Below, piece by piece: positions 56,080 to 64,000 of a DNA stretch of 64,000 nucleotides. The DNA comes from Flavonifractor sp. An306 (GTDB lineage: Bacteria > Bacillota > Clostridia > Oscillospirales > Oscillospiraceae). Within the stretch, counting starts at the first letter, position 1; each line of letters begins with the position of its first letter. Made by a program: the position numbers and the translations under genes. Below the pieces are notes generated by a model. It did no database searches and was not told where the DNA came from. It worked only from the letters and a program-made list of their open reading frames with translations. The stretch covers positions 16,126-80,125 of the forward strand of contig NZ_NFIQ01000003.1 in the NCBI RefSeq assembly GCF_002159455.1. The letters are read 5' to 3'.

Positions 56080-56702
56080 ACCTCGTTCCCTTCAAGGTCG
56101 CCCTCGTCCTGGGGCTCCTCCACATCCTCCAGGCGGACCAGGTTATGGCGGCGGATGATAGACTCCTCCAGGATGTCTTGGGCGGCGTTGCTGTCCTCCG
56201 GGAGGCCCAGGCTGCGGAAGAGCTTTTTCAGCACCTTCTCATAGCCGTCGGCCTTTTTCTTCAGCCGGAGGAAGTCCTTCTCCGTTTCCGCCTCGGACAG
56301 GCGGCGGGCCAGCGAGTAGTAGAGGACGATCAGGTGGTGGATGTCGCCCACCAGCATACGGAAGCCATAGCCGGGGATGATGTACTCATCCTTATACTTC
56401 TTGGGCTTCGGCTCCTCCACGGGCACCGGGGTGGCCTCCGCCAGCTCCTTTGCCATAAGGTCCTTCAGGTCTTTTGGGTCGCCGAACACCAGGTAGCGGC
56501 CGGGGATGCCCCAGCCCAGGAACTTCTCCTCGGCGATCTCTCCATAACGCTTCGCCGTGTCCAGCACATGGAACACGTCCTCCTCGTCCTTGATCCGGCC
56601 CGCCAGGAAGGCAAGCTGGTGGAGGAGGCCGTACAGGTGGACCTCATCGTTGATGTGGGAGAGATAGGTCTTGCCGTCGATAATGTAGATCTTGTTTTTC
56701 AT
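56067..56702 (-). CDS. Conserved ICE protein of unknown function
   Basis: A 211-residue soluble protein, alpha/beta in character (KNKIYIIDGKTYLSHINDEV at the start), with a long helical second half (YYSLARRLSEAETEKDFLRL). No catalytic motif is evident. It overlaps the methylase start by 13 bases. ATG 56702 is used because the GAGGCG ribosome site precedes it; the same GAGGCGTGAAT junction is found before the BRO gene. Operon membership suggests a transfer-related role; nothing more can be said. Confidence 0.7.
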   Translation of the reverse strand: MKNKIYIIDGKTYLSHINDEVHLYGLLHQLAFLAGRIKDEEDVFHVLDTAKRYGEIAEEKFLGWGIPGRYLVFGDPKDLKDLMAKELAEATPVPVEEPKPKKYKDEYIIPGYGFRMLVGDIHHLIVLYYSLARRLSEAETEKDFLRLKKKADGYEKVLKKLFRSLGLPEDSNAAQDILEESIIRRHNLVRLEDVEEPQDEGDLEGNEVWSD

Positions 56703-56704
56703 AT

Positions 56705-57466
56705 TCACGCCTCGCTTTCACAAAAATCAAATTCCATGCTCATCTGCCCGCCGCAGAGCATCATCCGCAGGAGGTCCTTCCCCTGGGGCGTGATAAGGGT
56801 CTGCTGGCGGAAATGCCCGTACTTCCAGAAGTCCTTCACCTGGAACAGCCCCTTATTGGAGGGCTTGGCGTAGGGCAGAAGGTATCCGGCCGGGCAGCGG
56901 TAGAGGAAGCCCTCCTCCATCAGGAAGCGGCAGAAGTCGCGCTCGCCCACGCCCAGCTCCTTGGCTGTGGCCCGGATATTGGTGCAGTTGCCGGGGCGCA
57001 CAAAGGCGTCGTAAAAATCCGCTTTCGGCCGCAGCCGTTCCACCTCCCCGGTAAGGCGGCGGTTCTTCTCATGCTCCGCCAGGAGCTGGTCCGCAAAGGA
57101 GAGAAGGATCTCCGGGTGCCTGGCCGCCTCCTCCAGCAGGGAGGGCGTCATGTAGCCCCCGGTCCTGCGGATCGTGGGAAGCACCTCATCGAACACCCAT
57201 TTCTCAAACCGCTCCGCGCCGGGCAGCCGGCTATGAACGATCAGGCGGTAGACGTCGCCCTCCGGGAGGAAGGTCATTGTCTGGTCACCGCTTGCGGTGG
57301 GGATGGAACGTTTCGTTCCACCCCTCGCATGGTCACGGACAGCCTTTCGGGGATTGCTGTACCCCAGGGCCTTTGCCACATCCGAACCGCAGAACAGGCA
57401 TTTCCCGTCCTCCTCGATCACGCGGATACTGCCAAATTCACTGTTTCTGAATATCTCCATGTTCAT
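56705..57466 (-). CDS. BRO-N/KilA-type phage antirepressor
   Basis: A 253-residue protein. The N-terminal BRO domain (EIFRNSEFGSIRVIEEDG; SDVAKALGYSNPRKAVRDHA; LIVHSRLPGAERFEKWVFDE) is DNA-binding. The C-terminal ~110 residues are an antirepressor KilAC-like domain (NIRATAKELGVGERDFCRFL; TLITPQGKDLL). Such proteins are usually phage lysogeny regulators. Here the gene sits inside the type IV secretion operon, with start codon coupling to VirB4. It may act on prophage or ICE repressors in donor or recipient. Confidence 0.87.
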   Translation of the reverse strand: MNMEIFRNSEFGSIRVIEEDGKCLFCGSDVAKALGYSNPRKAVRDHARGGTKRSIPTASGDQTMTFLPEGDVYRLIVHSRLPGAERFEKWVFDEVLPTIRRTGGYMTPSLLEEAARHPEILLSFADQLLAEHEKNRRLTGEVERLRPKADFYDAFVRPGNCTNIRATAKELGVGERDFCRFLMEEGFLYRCPAGYLLPYAKPSNKGLFQVKDFWKYGHFRQQTLITPQGKDLLRMMLCGGQMSMEFDFCESEA

Positions 57467-57468
57467 AT

Positions 57469-59910
57469 TCACGCCTCCGTTTCCGCCGCGTGCTCCACCT
57501 CGCTGGGCTTGGTGGTAAGCAGCTTATAAAGCTCCGTGTCCTTTGGGAAGTCGTCCGCAAAGGGCAGGATCACATTGTTGAAGAACAGCAGCCCATGGCC
57601 CGGCTCGGAATTGGTCACATAGGCAAGCTGTTCCGCCGAAATGCCCAGCCGCTCCGCCAAAATCTTGCGGTCGCCGGCGGCCTGGTTGAGCATATAGATG
57701 AAATCGCTGTTTTCCAGGATGTTCTCGATCTCCGGGGAGGAGAGCAGGTCCTTGGGGTTCTGGGTCGCCCCGGTGGGCACCCCGCCCCATTTTCTAAACC
57801 GTTTCCAGATCTCCGCCGAATAGGCCGCCGTCTGCTCCTCCTTCAGCAGGAGGTGGAACTCGTCCACGAAATACCAGGTGGAGCGCCCAATGGCCCGGTT
57901 GATGGTGACGGTGTTCCACACCGCATCCTGGACAATGAGCATCCCCGGCTTTTTCAGGTTTTTGCCCAGACCCTTGATGTCAAAGCAGACCAGCCGGTTG
58001 CGGATGTCCACGGTAGTGCGGTGATTAAAGAAGTTCAGCGAACCGTTCACATACAGATCCAGCGCCTGGGCCACCCGGTCGGCCTCCGGGATGCCCTGCG
58101 CCAGCAGCGCCTCCATCAGGTCGCCCAGGATGGGCATATTCTCCGGCCGGGGGTCTGCGAAGTAGGGCTGGTAGATCTTCTGCACCGCCCGGTCGATGAC
58201 CGTTTTCTCGATGGCCTCCAGCCCCGTCTTGCTCCCCATGATGAGCTCACAGAAGGAAAGCACGAAGTCAGATTTCAGCGCCAGGGGGTTCTCCTCATCC
58301 GAATAGTTGAGGTTGATGTCCAGCGGGTTTACATAGTCGGTGCTGGACGGGGACAGCCGGATCACCTGCCCGCCCAGCCGGCGCACCAGGGGCGAATACT
58401 CGCCCTCCGGGTCGCAGATGATGACATTATCTTTTGTGGTCAGGATGATGAAAGTGATCTCCCGCTTGCAGCTCATGGACTTGCCGCTGCCCGGCGTGCC
58501 GAACACCAGCCCGTTGGGGCTTCTGGACTGTTTGCGGTCCAGAAGGATCATGTTGTTGGAGAGGGCGTTCAGGCCGTAGTACATGGCGTCCCCGCCCATA
58601 AACAGCTCCTGGGTGACGAAGGGGACGAACACCGCCAGCGCCGAAGTGGTGAGGCTCCGCTCGATTTTGATACGGTTGAGCCCCAGGGGAAGGCTGCTCA
58701 TCAGTCCGTCCTCCTGCTGGAAGTCCAGCCGGGTGAGGAGGCAGTTGTAGGTCTGCGCCACGCTGGCCGCCTGGGACACGGCAATCTCCAGCTTCTGCTT
58801 GGTCTCCGCCATGTGCATGACCAGGAAGGTCAGATTGAACATTCGCTCATTCCTGCTTTGCAAGTCCTGGAGGATGGTCTTTGCCGCGCCGCCGTAGGTG
58901 GCAAGGTCGCTGGGGAGGATGTCCATGTCGTAGCCGCTGCGTACCGCCCGCTTCTGCTCCGCGATCTTCATGGCGTCCAAATCCGTGATCTTGCGCTTGA
59001 CCATCTTGATGGCCTCGTTCTGGTTGATGCCCCGGATGTGCATAGTTACCAGGATGTTGCCCTCGGTCTCCATAAACTCCGCCAAAATGCGGTCGTGGAT
59101 CTCCGGGGCGGTGATCTGCAAAAAGCTCACCGCCCCGTACATCTCGCCAATGCGGAAGGTGCGGGTCTCCCCGAAGTGGAAGGAGGACGGGGCGATGAAG
59201 TCCTTGACCGAAAGGCCGCTGGGCGCCAGCCAGTCCCAATCGAAGGCGAACTTCCCGCCCTCCGGACGGCGGCCGTCTGCCGGGTGGAGGATGCCGTGAA
59301 GCAGCTCCAGCCGCTCTTTCCCGTCCAGCACATGGGCGGCGGCGCCCATGACCTTGAAGCGGTTGAGGGTGTCGGTCTCGATACGGGCGAACCGCGCCCG
59401 CGCCGCCGGAAGGTTCTCCGCCTCGATGGTCAGGGTCACATACTTGGTTTTCACATAGCCGTTGCTGCCCCGCTCATACTGGAAGCGGAGTATCCCGGCC
59501 GCATCCTCCCGGACAGGGTCCAGGTCGTCACCCTGGGGACGGATGCCGAACAGGTCCTCCTCCGGCCCATGCTCCACATACCGGCTGCTGAGCGACATCT
59601 GCACCCCGATGGTGGGGTCGTAGCCGTTGTAGAAATCGCAGAGGTGTTCAAAAATATCCCGCTGGTCCTCCGGCGAAGCCAGGCGGTAGTTGACGTCCTC
59701 GAAGGCGATGGTCTTGGAGAAGGTCCCGCCCTCCAGCCGGCACAGGCCGTCCGGGAACATATTGCGGAAGGGGATGCTCTCCTGCACTGTATGGGCTTTC
59801 CCGTCCCCCTTGGCCTGGCGGACCACCGCCTCGATCTGCTTACGCTCGGCGCGGGTCAGCTTGCGCCTTGCCCCTGCCGGTTTTGCGGGTCTTGCCGTTT
59901 TTGCCTGCAA
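57469..59910 (-). CDS. virB4: VirB4-family conjugal transfer ATPase
   Basis: An 813-residue ATPase of the type IV secretion system. The N-terminal ~400 residues form the CagE/VirB4 domain. The C-terminal ATPase has Walker A GLVFGTPGSGKSMSCK near residue 470 and Walker B WYFVDEFHLLL near 685, followed by RKWGGVPTGATQNPKDLL. It powers assembly and DNA export. The TTG start at 59910 has AGGAGGTG seven bases upstream and overlaps PrgI by 71 bases, showing coupled translation. Confidence 0.95.
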   Translation of the reverse strand: MQAKTARPAKPAGARRKLTRAERKQIEAVVRQAKGDGKAHTVQESIPFRNMFPDGLCRLEGGTFSKTIAFEDVNYRLASPEDQRDIFEHLCDFYNGYDPTIGVQMSLSSRYVEHGPEEDLFGIRPQGDDLDPVREDAAGILRFQYERGSNGYVKTKYVTLTIEAENLPAARARFARIETDTLNRFKVMGAAAHVLDGKERLELLHGILHPADGRRPEGGKFAFDWDWLAPSGLSVKDFIAPSSFHFGETRTFRIGEMYGAVSFLQITAPEIHDRILAEFMETEGNILVTMHIRGINQNEAIKMVKRKITDLDAMKIAEQKRAVRSGYDMDILPSDLATYGGAAKTILQDLQSRNERMFNLTFLVMHMAETKQKLEIAVSQAASVAQTYNCLLTRLDFQQEDGLMSSLPLGLNRIKIERSLTTSALAVFVPFVTQELFMGGDAMYYGLNALSNNMILLDRKQSRSPNGLVFGTPGSGKSMSCKREITFIILTTKDNVIICDPEGEYSPLVRRLGGQVIRLSPSSTDYVNPLDINLNYSDEENPLALKSDFVLSFCELIMGSKTGLEAIEKTVIDRAVQKIYQPYFADPRPENMPILGDLMEALLAQGIPEADRVAQALDLYVNGSLNFFNHRTTVDIRNRLVCFDIKGLGKNLKKPGMLIVQDAVWNTVTINRAIGRSTWYFVDEFHLLLKEEQTAAYSAEIWKRFRKWGGVPTGATQNPKDLLSSPEIENILENSDFIYMLNQAAGDRKILAERLGISAEQLAYVTNSEPGHGLLFFNNVILPFADDFPKDTELYKLLTTKPSEVEHAAETEA

Positions 59911-60262
59911 TCGCTCTCACCTCCTGTTCCAATTCGTACTGCCGCACCAGGGCGGAGTACAGGTTGTTGGTCTGGTAGATCCGCGTCTTTGGGCGGATAA
60001 ATTTGTTTTCAATGAGATGTCCCAGGAACACCTCCAGGGGCTGCCCGTTCTTCTCGTACATGGCGAACAGGAAGAAGGGAAGCATCACCAGGATCATGCA
60101 CAGGGCCGCCGTGGTGGTGCCAAGTGCCCCCTTGGTCAAAAAGAAAAGCGGCACGCCGATAATTGCTGCCGCTCCGAAACAGATCACCTGCCGTTTGGTC
60201 AGCCCGAACAGGACCTTGCTCTGTACCTTGCTCAGGTCCTTCGGGATCGTTACATAGGCCAA
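59840..60262 (-). CDS. PrgI-family membrane protein (VirB3-like)
   Basis: A 140-residue protein with PrgI-type start (YVTIPKDLSKVQSKVLFGLT) and two transmembrane helices (~28-46, 50-70). The basic C terminus is cytoplasmic. PrgI is the inner-membrane partner encoded directly before VirB4 in Gram-positive conjugation systems. It overlaps the VirB4 start and abuts the radical SAM gene. It is the short, ordinary form without fusions. Confidence 0.92.
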   Translation of the reverse strand: MAYVTIPKDLSKVQSKVLFGLTKRQVICFGAAAIIGVPLFFLTKGALGTTTAALCMILVMLPFFLFAMYEKNGQPLEVFLGHLIENKFIRPKTRIYQTNNLYSALVRQYELEQEVRAIAGKNGKTRKTGRGKAQADPRRA

Positions 60263-61165
60263 TCAATGCACCTCCTTTTTCATGGGAGCATAGTCCTTGA
60301 AATCTTTTACCGTGTGGAAAATCCGTTTGTTGTTCACCCACCGCTGAAGATGGCGGGTGATTTTTGGAGCGGTAGGGCGCTCATAGATCATCACATAGGG
60401 GTCATACCCCAAGGCCCGCAGGGTGTTCACCCGGTAGAGGTCCTGCTCATGGGTGCTGCCGTAGTTGGTCAGCACATAGACCCGCCGGTTGCGGTCGCTT
60501 CGGATGGCGGTATGCGCCACAAAGCGTTTGAAGTGCTCCGTCAGGTCCTCCTCCGGGTTGTCCCAGGCGAAATGCACCGCCTTGGTCCGCACCCTGTTCA
60601 GCAGGGCGATGTTGTCCGGGTTCGTCAGCCGGATGTCCAGCCCCTGGGTGAAGTCCACCAGCGCCCGGCTGGCGGCAAGCTGTTCCAGAAGCGCCTCATG
60701 ATCCGGGCAGGCCAGCAGGTTGGGGTCCAGCAGTTTGATCTCATCCTCACCGCGCCAAAATTCAGAAAGGTCAGCGACTTTGACGCTCCTGCGTCCCTCC
60801 TTGCCGCTGACGATGCAAAATCCGCAGTTCCTCGGACAGCCCCGGCTCAAAAAGCCGTAGGCCGTTCCCAAAAACCGCGGATACAAAAAGTAGTCCGGCC
60901 GGATGTGCTCGATCTCATAGGGGAGGTCTTTTCCGCCCGGCCCGTAGCCGGTGCCGCCTTGGATGACCTTCTCCGCGTTGTTCACCACGATGGTGTCCTT
61001 GGAGTAGGTGTCCGTGAACACCCGGCTCTTGTAAACCAGGTCATAGCGTCCCTTGGGGCTCCACCACTCCACCCGGTCGCCCCGCCTGGTATGGTACTCG
61101 GAGAGCTTCATCAGGCAGAGGTTGGGAAAGTTGTGGGAGTCCACGTCTATCAATCCTATTTTCAA
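60263..61165 (-). CDS. Radical SAM protein
   Basis: A 300-residue radical SAM enzyme. The [4Fe-4S] motif is SRGCPRNCGFCIVSG (Cys-x3-Cys-x2-Cys) near residue 114. The N-terminal ~100 residues are a Rossmann-like part (KIGLIDVDSHNFPNLCLMKL), as in B12-binding-type radical SAM proteins but without a DxHxxG motif. TTG start at 61165 after GGGGGGTGG. It sits between PrgI and VirB6, where most Tn1549-type elements have no such gene as far as I recall. Substrate unknown; tRNA, nucleotide or peptide modification are all possible. Confidence 0.85.
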   Translation of the reverse strand: MKIGLIDVDSHNFPNLCLMKLSEYHTRRGDRVEWWSPKGRYDLVYKSRVFTDTYSKDTIVVNNAEKVIQGGTGYGPGGKDLPYEIEHIRPDYFLYPRFLGTAYGFLSRGCPRNCGFCIVSGKEGRRSVKVADLSEFWRGEDEIKLLDPNLLACPDHEALLEQLAASRALVDFTQGLDIRLTNPDNIALLNRVRTKAVHFAWDNPEEDLTEHFKRFVAHTAIRSDRNRRVYVLTNYGSTHEQDLYRVNTLRALGYDPYVMIYERPTAPKITRHLQRWVNNKRIFHTVKDFKDYAPMKKEVH

Positions 61166-61179
61166 TCAGCCACCCCCCT

Positions 61180-62046
61180 TTAGTGCGCCCCGAACAGGGA
61201 CTTTGCGAGGCTGCCGGTCTTAAAGAGGGTGAAGCACAGGAGCACCGTGTACCCCATGCACCCCCAGATGGCGCCGGAAATGTTGTCGCCGCTCAGGGAG
61301 ATGCCCTCCACCAGCACCGCGTAGATGCCCACGCAGATCATAATGAGGAACGCCTGGAAGCCCAGGGCCAGCAGGGAGCGGAGATAGTTCTGCCCCGTGT
61401 TGCCCCATTCCCGGTTCACCATCGTGGCAAAGGGGATGGGACCTATCGAGGTCACCAAATACACCTCGATCATCCTGCCATAGATCACCAGGAAGATGCA
61501 GATGGAGAGGATCTGCGTACACAGCCCCACGAAGATGCTCTGGAACCACAGCCCCAGCAGGGCGCCGATGCTCCAGTCCGCGAGCTGGGTCTCCAGGTCC
61601 GCGGTCACGCCGGATATGTCGATGCCCGCGTCCGAGATGATGACGCCGGCGCTCTGGCTGACCACGTTCTGCGCCACATCGAACACCGCCATGACGATGT
61701 TCCAGGTGTTGGTGACGATGAGCACCGCGCAGAAGGTCTTGAAGATCCACTTGAAGAAGATCCAGGTGTCGAAGTCGTGGAGATTGTTCTTTTCTACGAT
61801 GAGCTGGATGAGCTCATAGCACATGACAAAGGTGAGGACGATGCCGGCGATGGGGACGATCACGGTCTCCGAGAGATTGCGGACCATGTTGAAAATGCCG
61901 CTGTTCCACGCAGAGGGCGTCATGCCCACCTCCCCGGCGATCTCACCCACCTTGGTATTCAGGGTATCAAACATCCCGGTCAGGTTTGAAATGATACCGT
62001 CGATGAGCAGTTCCTGGAACCACTCCTGTATCGCGTCAAAGATCAA
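61180..62046 (-). CDS. VirB6/TrbL-like channel protein (CD1112 type)
   Basis: A 288-residue protein with about six to seven hydrophobic helices. The start (FDAIQEWFQELLIDGIISNL) and NREWGNTGQNYLRSLLALGF are typical of the VirB6-like protein of Tn1549-type elements. It forms part of the inner-membrane channel. It follows Maff2 at a 66-base distance on the same strand. The C-terminal GSLAKSLFGAH is short. Confidence 0.9.
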   Translation of the reverse strand: MIFDAIQEWFQELLIDGIISNLTGMFDTLNTKVGEIAGEVGMTPSAWNSGIFNMVRNLSETVIVPIAGIVLTFVMCYELIQLIVEKNNLHDFDTWIFFKWIFKTFCAVLIVTNTWNIVMAVFDVAQNVVSQSAGVIISDAGIDISGVTADLETQLADWSIGALLGLWFQSIFVGLCTQILSICIFLVIYGRMIEVYLVTSIGPIPFATMVNREWGNTGQNYLRSLLALGFQAFLIMICVGIYAVLVEGISLSGDNISGAIWGCMGYTVLLCFTLFKTGSLAKSLFGAH

Positions 62047-62112
62047 CGGGGATCACCTCCTTTCCGGGAGGCCCCGTGTGCCGGGGCCTCCCGTGGGGTT
62101 TACTGGCAGACA

Positions 62113-62331
62113 TCAGGCGGAGAGCAGGCCGGACAGCAGGGGGATCAGGGTCAGGCCGATGAGGGCGACACCGCCGCCGGCCATGAGCTGCTTGATGCCC
62201 TGGGATTTGGAGGCAGGGTTGTCCTGCCCGTAACCTTCCAGGAGGTTGATGCCGCCCCACACGCACAGGCCGCCGCCCAGCGCAATCACCAGAGTCTGCA
62301 ATACATCGATAGCGTTAGTGAAAAAATCCAT
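62113..62331 (-). CDS. Maff2-family small membrane protein (VirB2-like)
   Basis: A 72-residue protein with two helices (AIDVLQTLVIALGGGLCVWG and MAGGGVALIGLTLIPLLSGL) joined by a short loop. It matches the Maff2 family found after VirD4 in CTn elements and is thought to be pilin- or VirB2-like. Its ATG is preceded by GAAAGGAAAT. No cleavable signal is obvious. Confidence 0.9.
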   Translation of the reverse strand: MDFFTNAIDVLQTLVIALGGGLCVWGGINLLEGYGQDNPASKSQGIKQLMAGGGVALIGLTLIPLLSGLLSA

Positions 62332-62363
62332 AAATCATATTTCCTTTCTTCGTTGTAGAATTG

Positions 62364-64000
62364 TTATTGAAGGTCCGTTGCTGTCAATTCGTACATCTCG
62401 AAAGGCTCATCCGGCTTCACGATGGCCGGTTTGCGTTTCATGTACCGTTCCATATCAAAGAGGTACTTCTTGTCGGCGTCGGCGGTGTACTTATAGTTCG
62501 GGTGCTTCGTCAGGTCGTACTTGTCCGAGAGAAACGGGCGCACGCCCCGCAGCATGAAGATACACTTGCCTCCGTCCATCACTGCCAATTCGTCTTGTGT
62601 CATCAGCTCCTTTCCCAATTTCTGATAGGTGAGGCCGTGGGAAACCTGGCTGCCGCGGTTTTCCGATTGATTGAAACTGTCAATCGTTTCTTTCCCCAGC
62701 AGCTCCGAAATTTCTTTCAGAGTGGATTTCTCCTTGCCTCCCAAAAACAAGGTGCTGTCGCAGTTACCCACGATGGTATCCGCCGCGTCCTTGTAGATGG
62801 TCTTTAACTGGCTTTGGGACTGCAAAATAATAGAAGCCGAGATTTCCCGGCTTCGGATGGTGGCGATCAGCTTGTCGAAGTTCGGGATTTGCCCGATGTT
62901 CGCAAACTCGTCCAGCAGGCACCGCACATGGACTGGCAGGCGTCCCCCGTAAAAGTCGTCCGCCTTGTCGCACAGGAGGTTGAAAAGCTGGGAGTACATG
63001 AGCGCCGCCACAAAATTGAAGGTGCTGTCCGTATCTGACAAAATCACGAACAGCGCCGATTTCCGGTCGCCCAGGGTGTCCAGCTCCAGCTCGTCCTCCG
63101 CCATGAGGTCCCGCAGCTCTTGGATGTCAAAGGGGGAGAGGCGGGCGCCGCAGGAAATCAGTATGGATTTCAGAGTTTTGCCCGCGGCCATCTTAAATTT
63201 GCGGTATTGCTTCACGGCGAAGTGGTCCGGGTGCTCCTTTTCCAGCTTGGCGAACAGGATGTCCACCGGGCTTTGGAACTCCTCGTCGTCCTCCCGCGCC
63301 TCGCTGGCGTTGATGAGGTCCAGCAGGGTGATGAAGTTTCGCTCCTCCGGCTCCGCCTCGTACCAGATGTACCCGATGAGGGCGGAATAGTACAGTCGCT
63401 CGGCCTTCACCCAGAAATCCTCACTGGACTTTTCGCCCTCTCCCTTGGTGTTGAGGATCAGGGCGTTCACCAGCTTCAAAATGTCCTTCTCCGAGCGGAT
63501 ATACGCCAGAGGGTTATATTTCATGGACTTCTTGAAGTTGATAAGATTTAGGCTTTTGATGCGGTATCCCCTGCGCTCCAGGAGAGCCCCTACCTCGCAT
63601 AATATCGTACCTTTCGGATCGGTGACTACATAGGAGGAATGGCACTGGAGCAGGTTGGGCTTGACATAGAACCTCGTTTTGCCTGAGCCGGAACCGCCGA
63701 TGACCAAAATATTCTTATTTCTGGCGTATTTGGGCTCCTTGGGGCGGCTCGACATGGTGATCCGCTCCGTCTGGGTGAGGAGGACGTTCTGGAAGAAGTC
63801 CGGGTCTGCGTAGGGGGCGATGTCGGCCGGGGTGCCCCAGCGGGCGCTCCCGTACTCGATCCCCCGGCGGTATTTCTTCGCGTTCTTGCCCTTGGAGTAG
63901 ACCGCCAGCCGGATCAGCACCGCGCCGGCGGCGCCCACGCACAGGTCCAGCAGATGGAAGCTGGGCGCCAGGCTGGCGAAGGCCGCCGAAAAGCCCTGCC
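62364..64000 (-). CDS. virD4: VirD4-type coupling protein (5' end outside window)
   Basis: At least 545 residues of a type IV coupling ATPase. Walker A is VIGGSGSGKTRFYVKPNLL and Walker B VRCLLDEFANIGQIPNFD. The motif SRPKEPKYARNKN precedes the nucleotide site, as in the family. The frame stays open to the window end with a hydrophobic N-terminal segment (SLAPSFHLLDLCVGAAGA), so the true start lies beyond. It brings the relaxase-DNA complex to the channel. Confidence 0.95.
   Translation of the reverse strand, partial: QGFSAAFASLAPSFHLLDLCVGAAGAVLIRLAVYSKGKNAKKYRRGIEYGSARWGTPADIAPYADPDFFQNVLLTQTERITMSSRPKEPKYARNKNILVIGGSGSGKTRFYVKPNLLQCHSSYVVTDPKGTILCEVGALLERRGYRIKSLNLINFKKSMKYNPLAYIRSEKDILKLVNALILNTKGEGEKSSEDFWVKAERLYYSALIGYIWYEAEPEERNFITLLDLINASEAREDDEEFQSPVDILFAKLEKEHPDHFAVKQYRKFKMAAGKTLKSILISCGARLSPFDIQELRDLMAEDELELDTLGDRKSALFVILSDTDSTFNFVAALMYSQLFNLLCDKADDFYGGRLPVHVRCLLDEFANIGQIPNFDKLIATIRSREISASIILQSQSQLKTIYKDAADTIVGNCDSTLFLGGKEKSTLKEISELLGKETIDSFNQSENRGSQVSHGLTYQKLGKELMTQDELAVMDGGKCIFMLRGVRPFLSDKYDLTKHPNYKYTADADKKYLFDMERYMKRKPAIVKPDEPFEMYELTATDLQ

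Larger units (their letters stand above)
27199..64000. mobile_element. Tn916/Tn1549-type integrative conjugative element (one end; continues past window)
   Basis: The element begins with a Tn916-like int-xis pair and holds the Tn1549-type set: HTH and sigma-like regulators, MobC, relaxase, DUF6050, ArdA/DUF4316, TopB, DUF4366, DUF4315, NlpC/P60, VirB4, PrgI, VirB6, Maff2 and VirD4. Two cargo blocks flank the relaxase. The left limit is set approximately at the AT-rich DNA past the 27172 hairpin; no target duplication can be tested because the other end lies outside the window. The conjugation genes look complete except for a frameshifted accessory methylase, and VirD4 runs off the window. Confidence 0.92.

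Noticed and set aside
57490..60000. An 836-residue plus-strand frame opposite VirB4
   Set aside because: Antisense reading of a clearly real VirB4 gene with no recognisable domain.

Overview
The window looks like a GC-rich Clostridia (Oscillospiraceae-like gut Firmicute) chromosome carrying the first ~37 kb of an integrative conjugative element (ICE). The clues are the dnaG-sigA arrangement, an RpoB/RpoC pair of Firmicute type, a Tn916-type integrase, Tn1549/CD1107-type conjugation genes, an SLH-domain surface protein and AGGAGG-type ribosome binding sites. Species cannot be named from the sequence alone. No tRNA, rRNA or CRISPR array was recognised.

Chromosome, 1-27.2 kb. The 3' end of dnaG is followed by the housekeeping sigma factor and a strong terminator. 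Next is a five-gene operon: ECF-type sigma, membrane protein, ABC ATPase and two permeases. On the minus strand follow a Na/Pi cotransporter with a PhoU domain, a frameshifted MATE transporter, a three-SLH surface protein, and a copper module (csoR and a CopA with HMA domains at both ends). Then come a DUF378 membrane protein, a DMT transporter broken by a small deletion, a secreted SH3-NlpC/P60 hydrolase, a 96-residue unknown protein, a GT-C-like membrane protein, and rpoC-rpoB with its own TTGACA/TATACT promoter.

ICE, ~27.2 kb to beyond 64 kb. The element lies directly upstream of the rpoB promoter. From its end it carries int and xis, two small regulators (HTH and sigma-like), and an XRE regulator with palindromic operators. 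Cargo 1 (30.8-39.4 kb, visibly AT-richer) has an operon running from an ECF S component through EcfT, a double EcfA and two half-ABC transporters to a TetR and a DtxR-type regulator, plus a separate AraC regulator gene. Next come a structured candidate oriT, MobC and relaxase. Cargo 2 (41.7-45.8 kb) has two methyltransferases, two related membrane proteins, an ATC-hydrolase-family protein and an alpha/beta hydrolase. The conjugation operon then runs from a truncated VirD4 through Maff2, VirB6, radical SAM, PrgI, VirB4, BRO antirepressor, a frameshifted C5-methylase, NlpC/P60, a PAPS-reductase-like protein, DUF4315, DUF4366 and TopB to an ArdA-type antirestriction protein.

Main discovery. Three promoters (cargo 1 operon, AraC gene, cargo 2 operon) carry the same 18-bp dyad, GGTTAG-6N-CTAACC, at or just after the -10 box. 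The half-site resembles the DtxR/IdeR iron box, and the ICE encodes a DtxR-type repressor with the Cys-x-x-Glu-His iron-sensing signature as the last gene of the cargo 1 operon. Cargo 1 resembles the uptake half of yersiniabactin/equibactin loci but has no synthetase genes. Cargo 2, under the same operator, includes a member of the thiazoline-carboxylate hydrolase family. I propose a mobile, metal-regulated system for capturing and perhaps processing foreign siderophores. The shared operator is seen directly; the function is inference.
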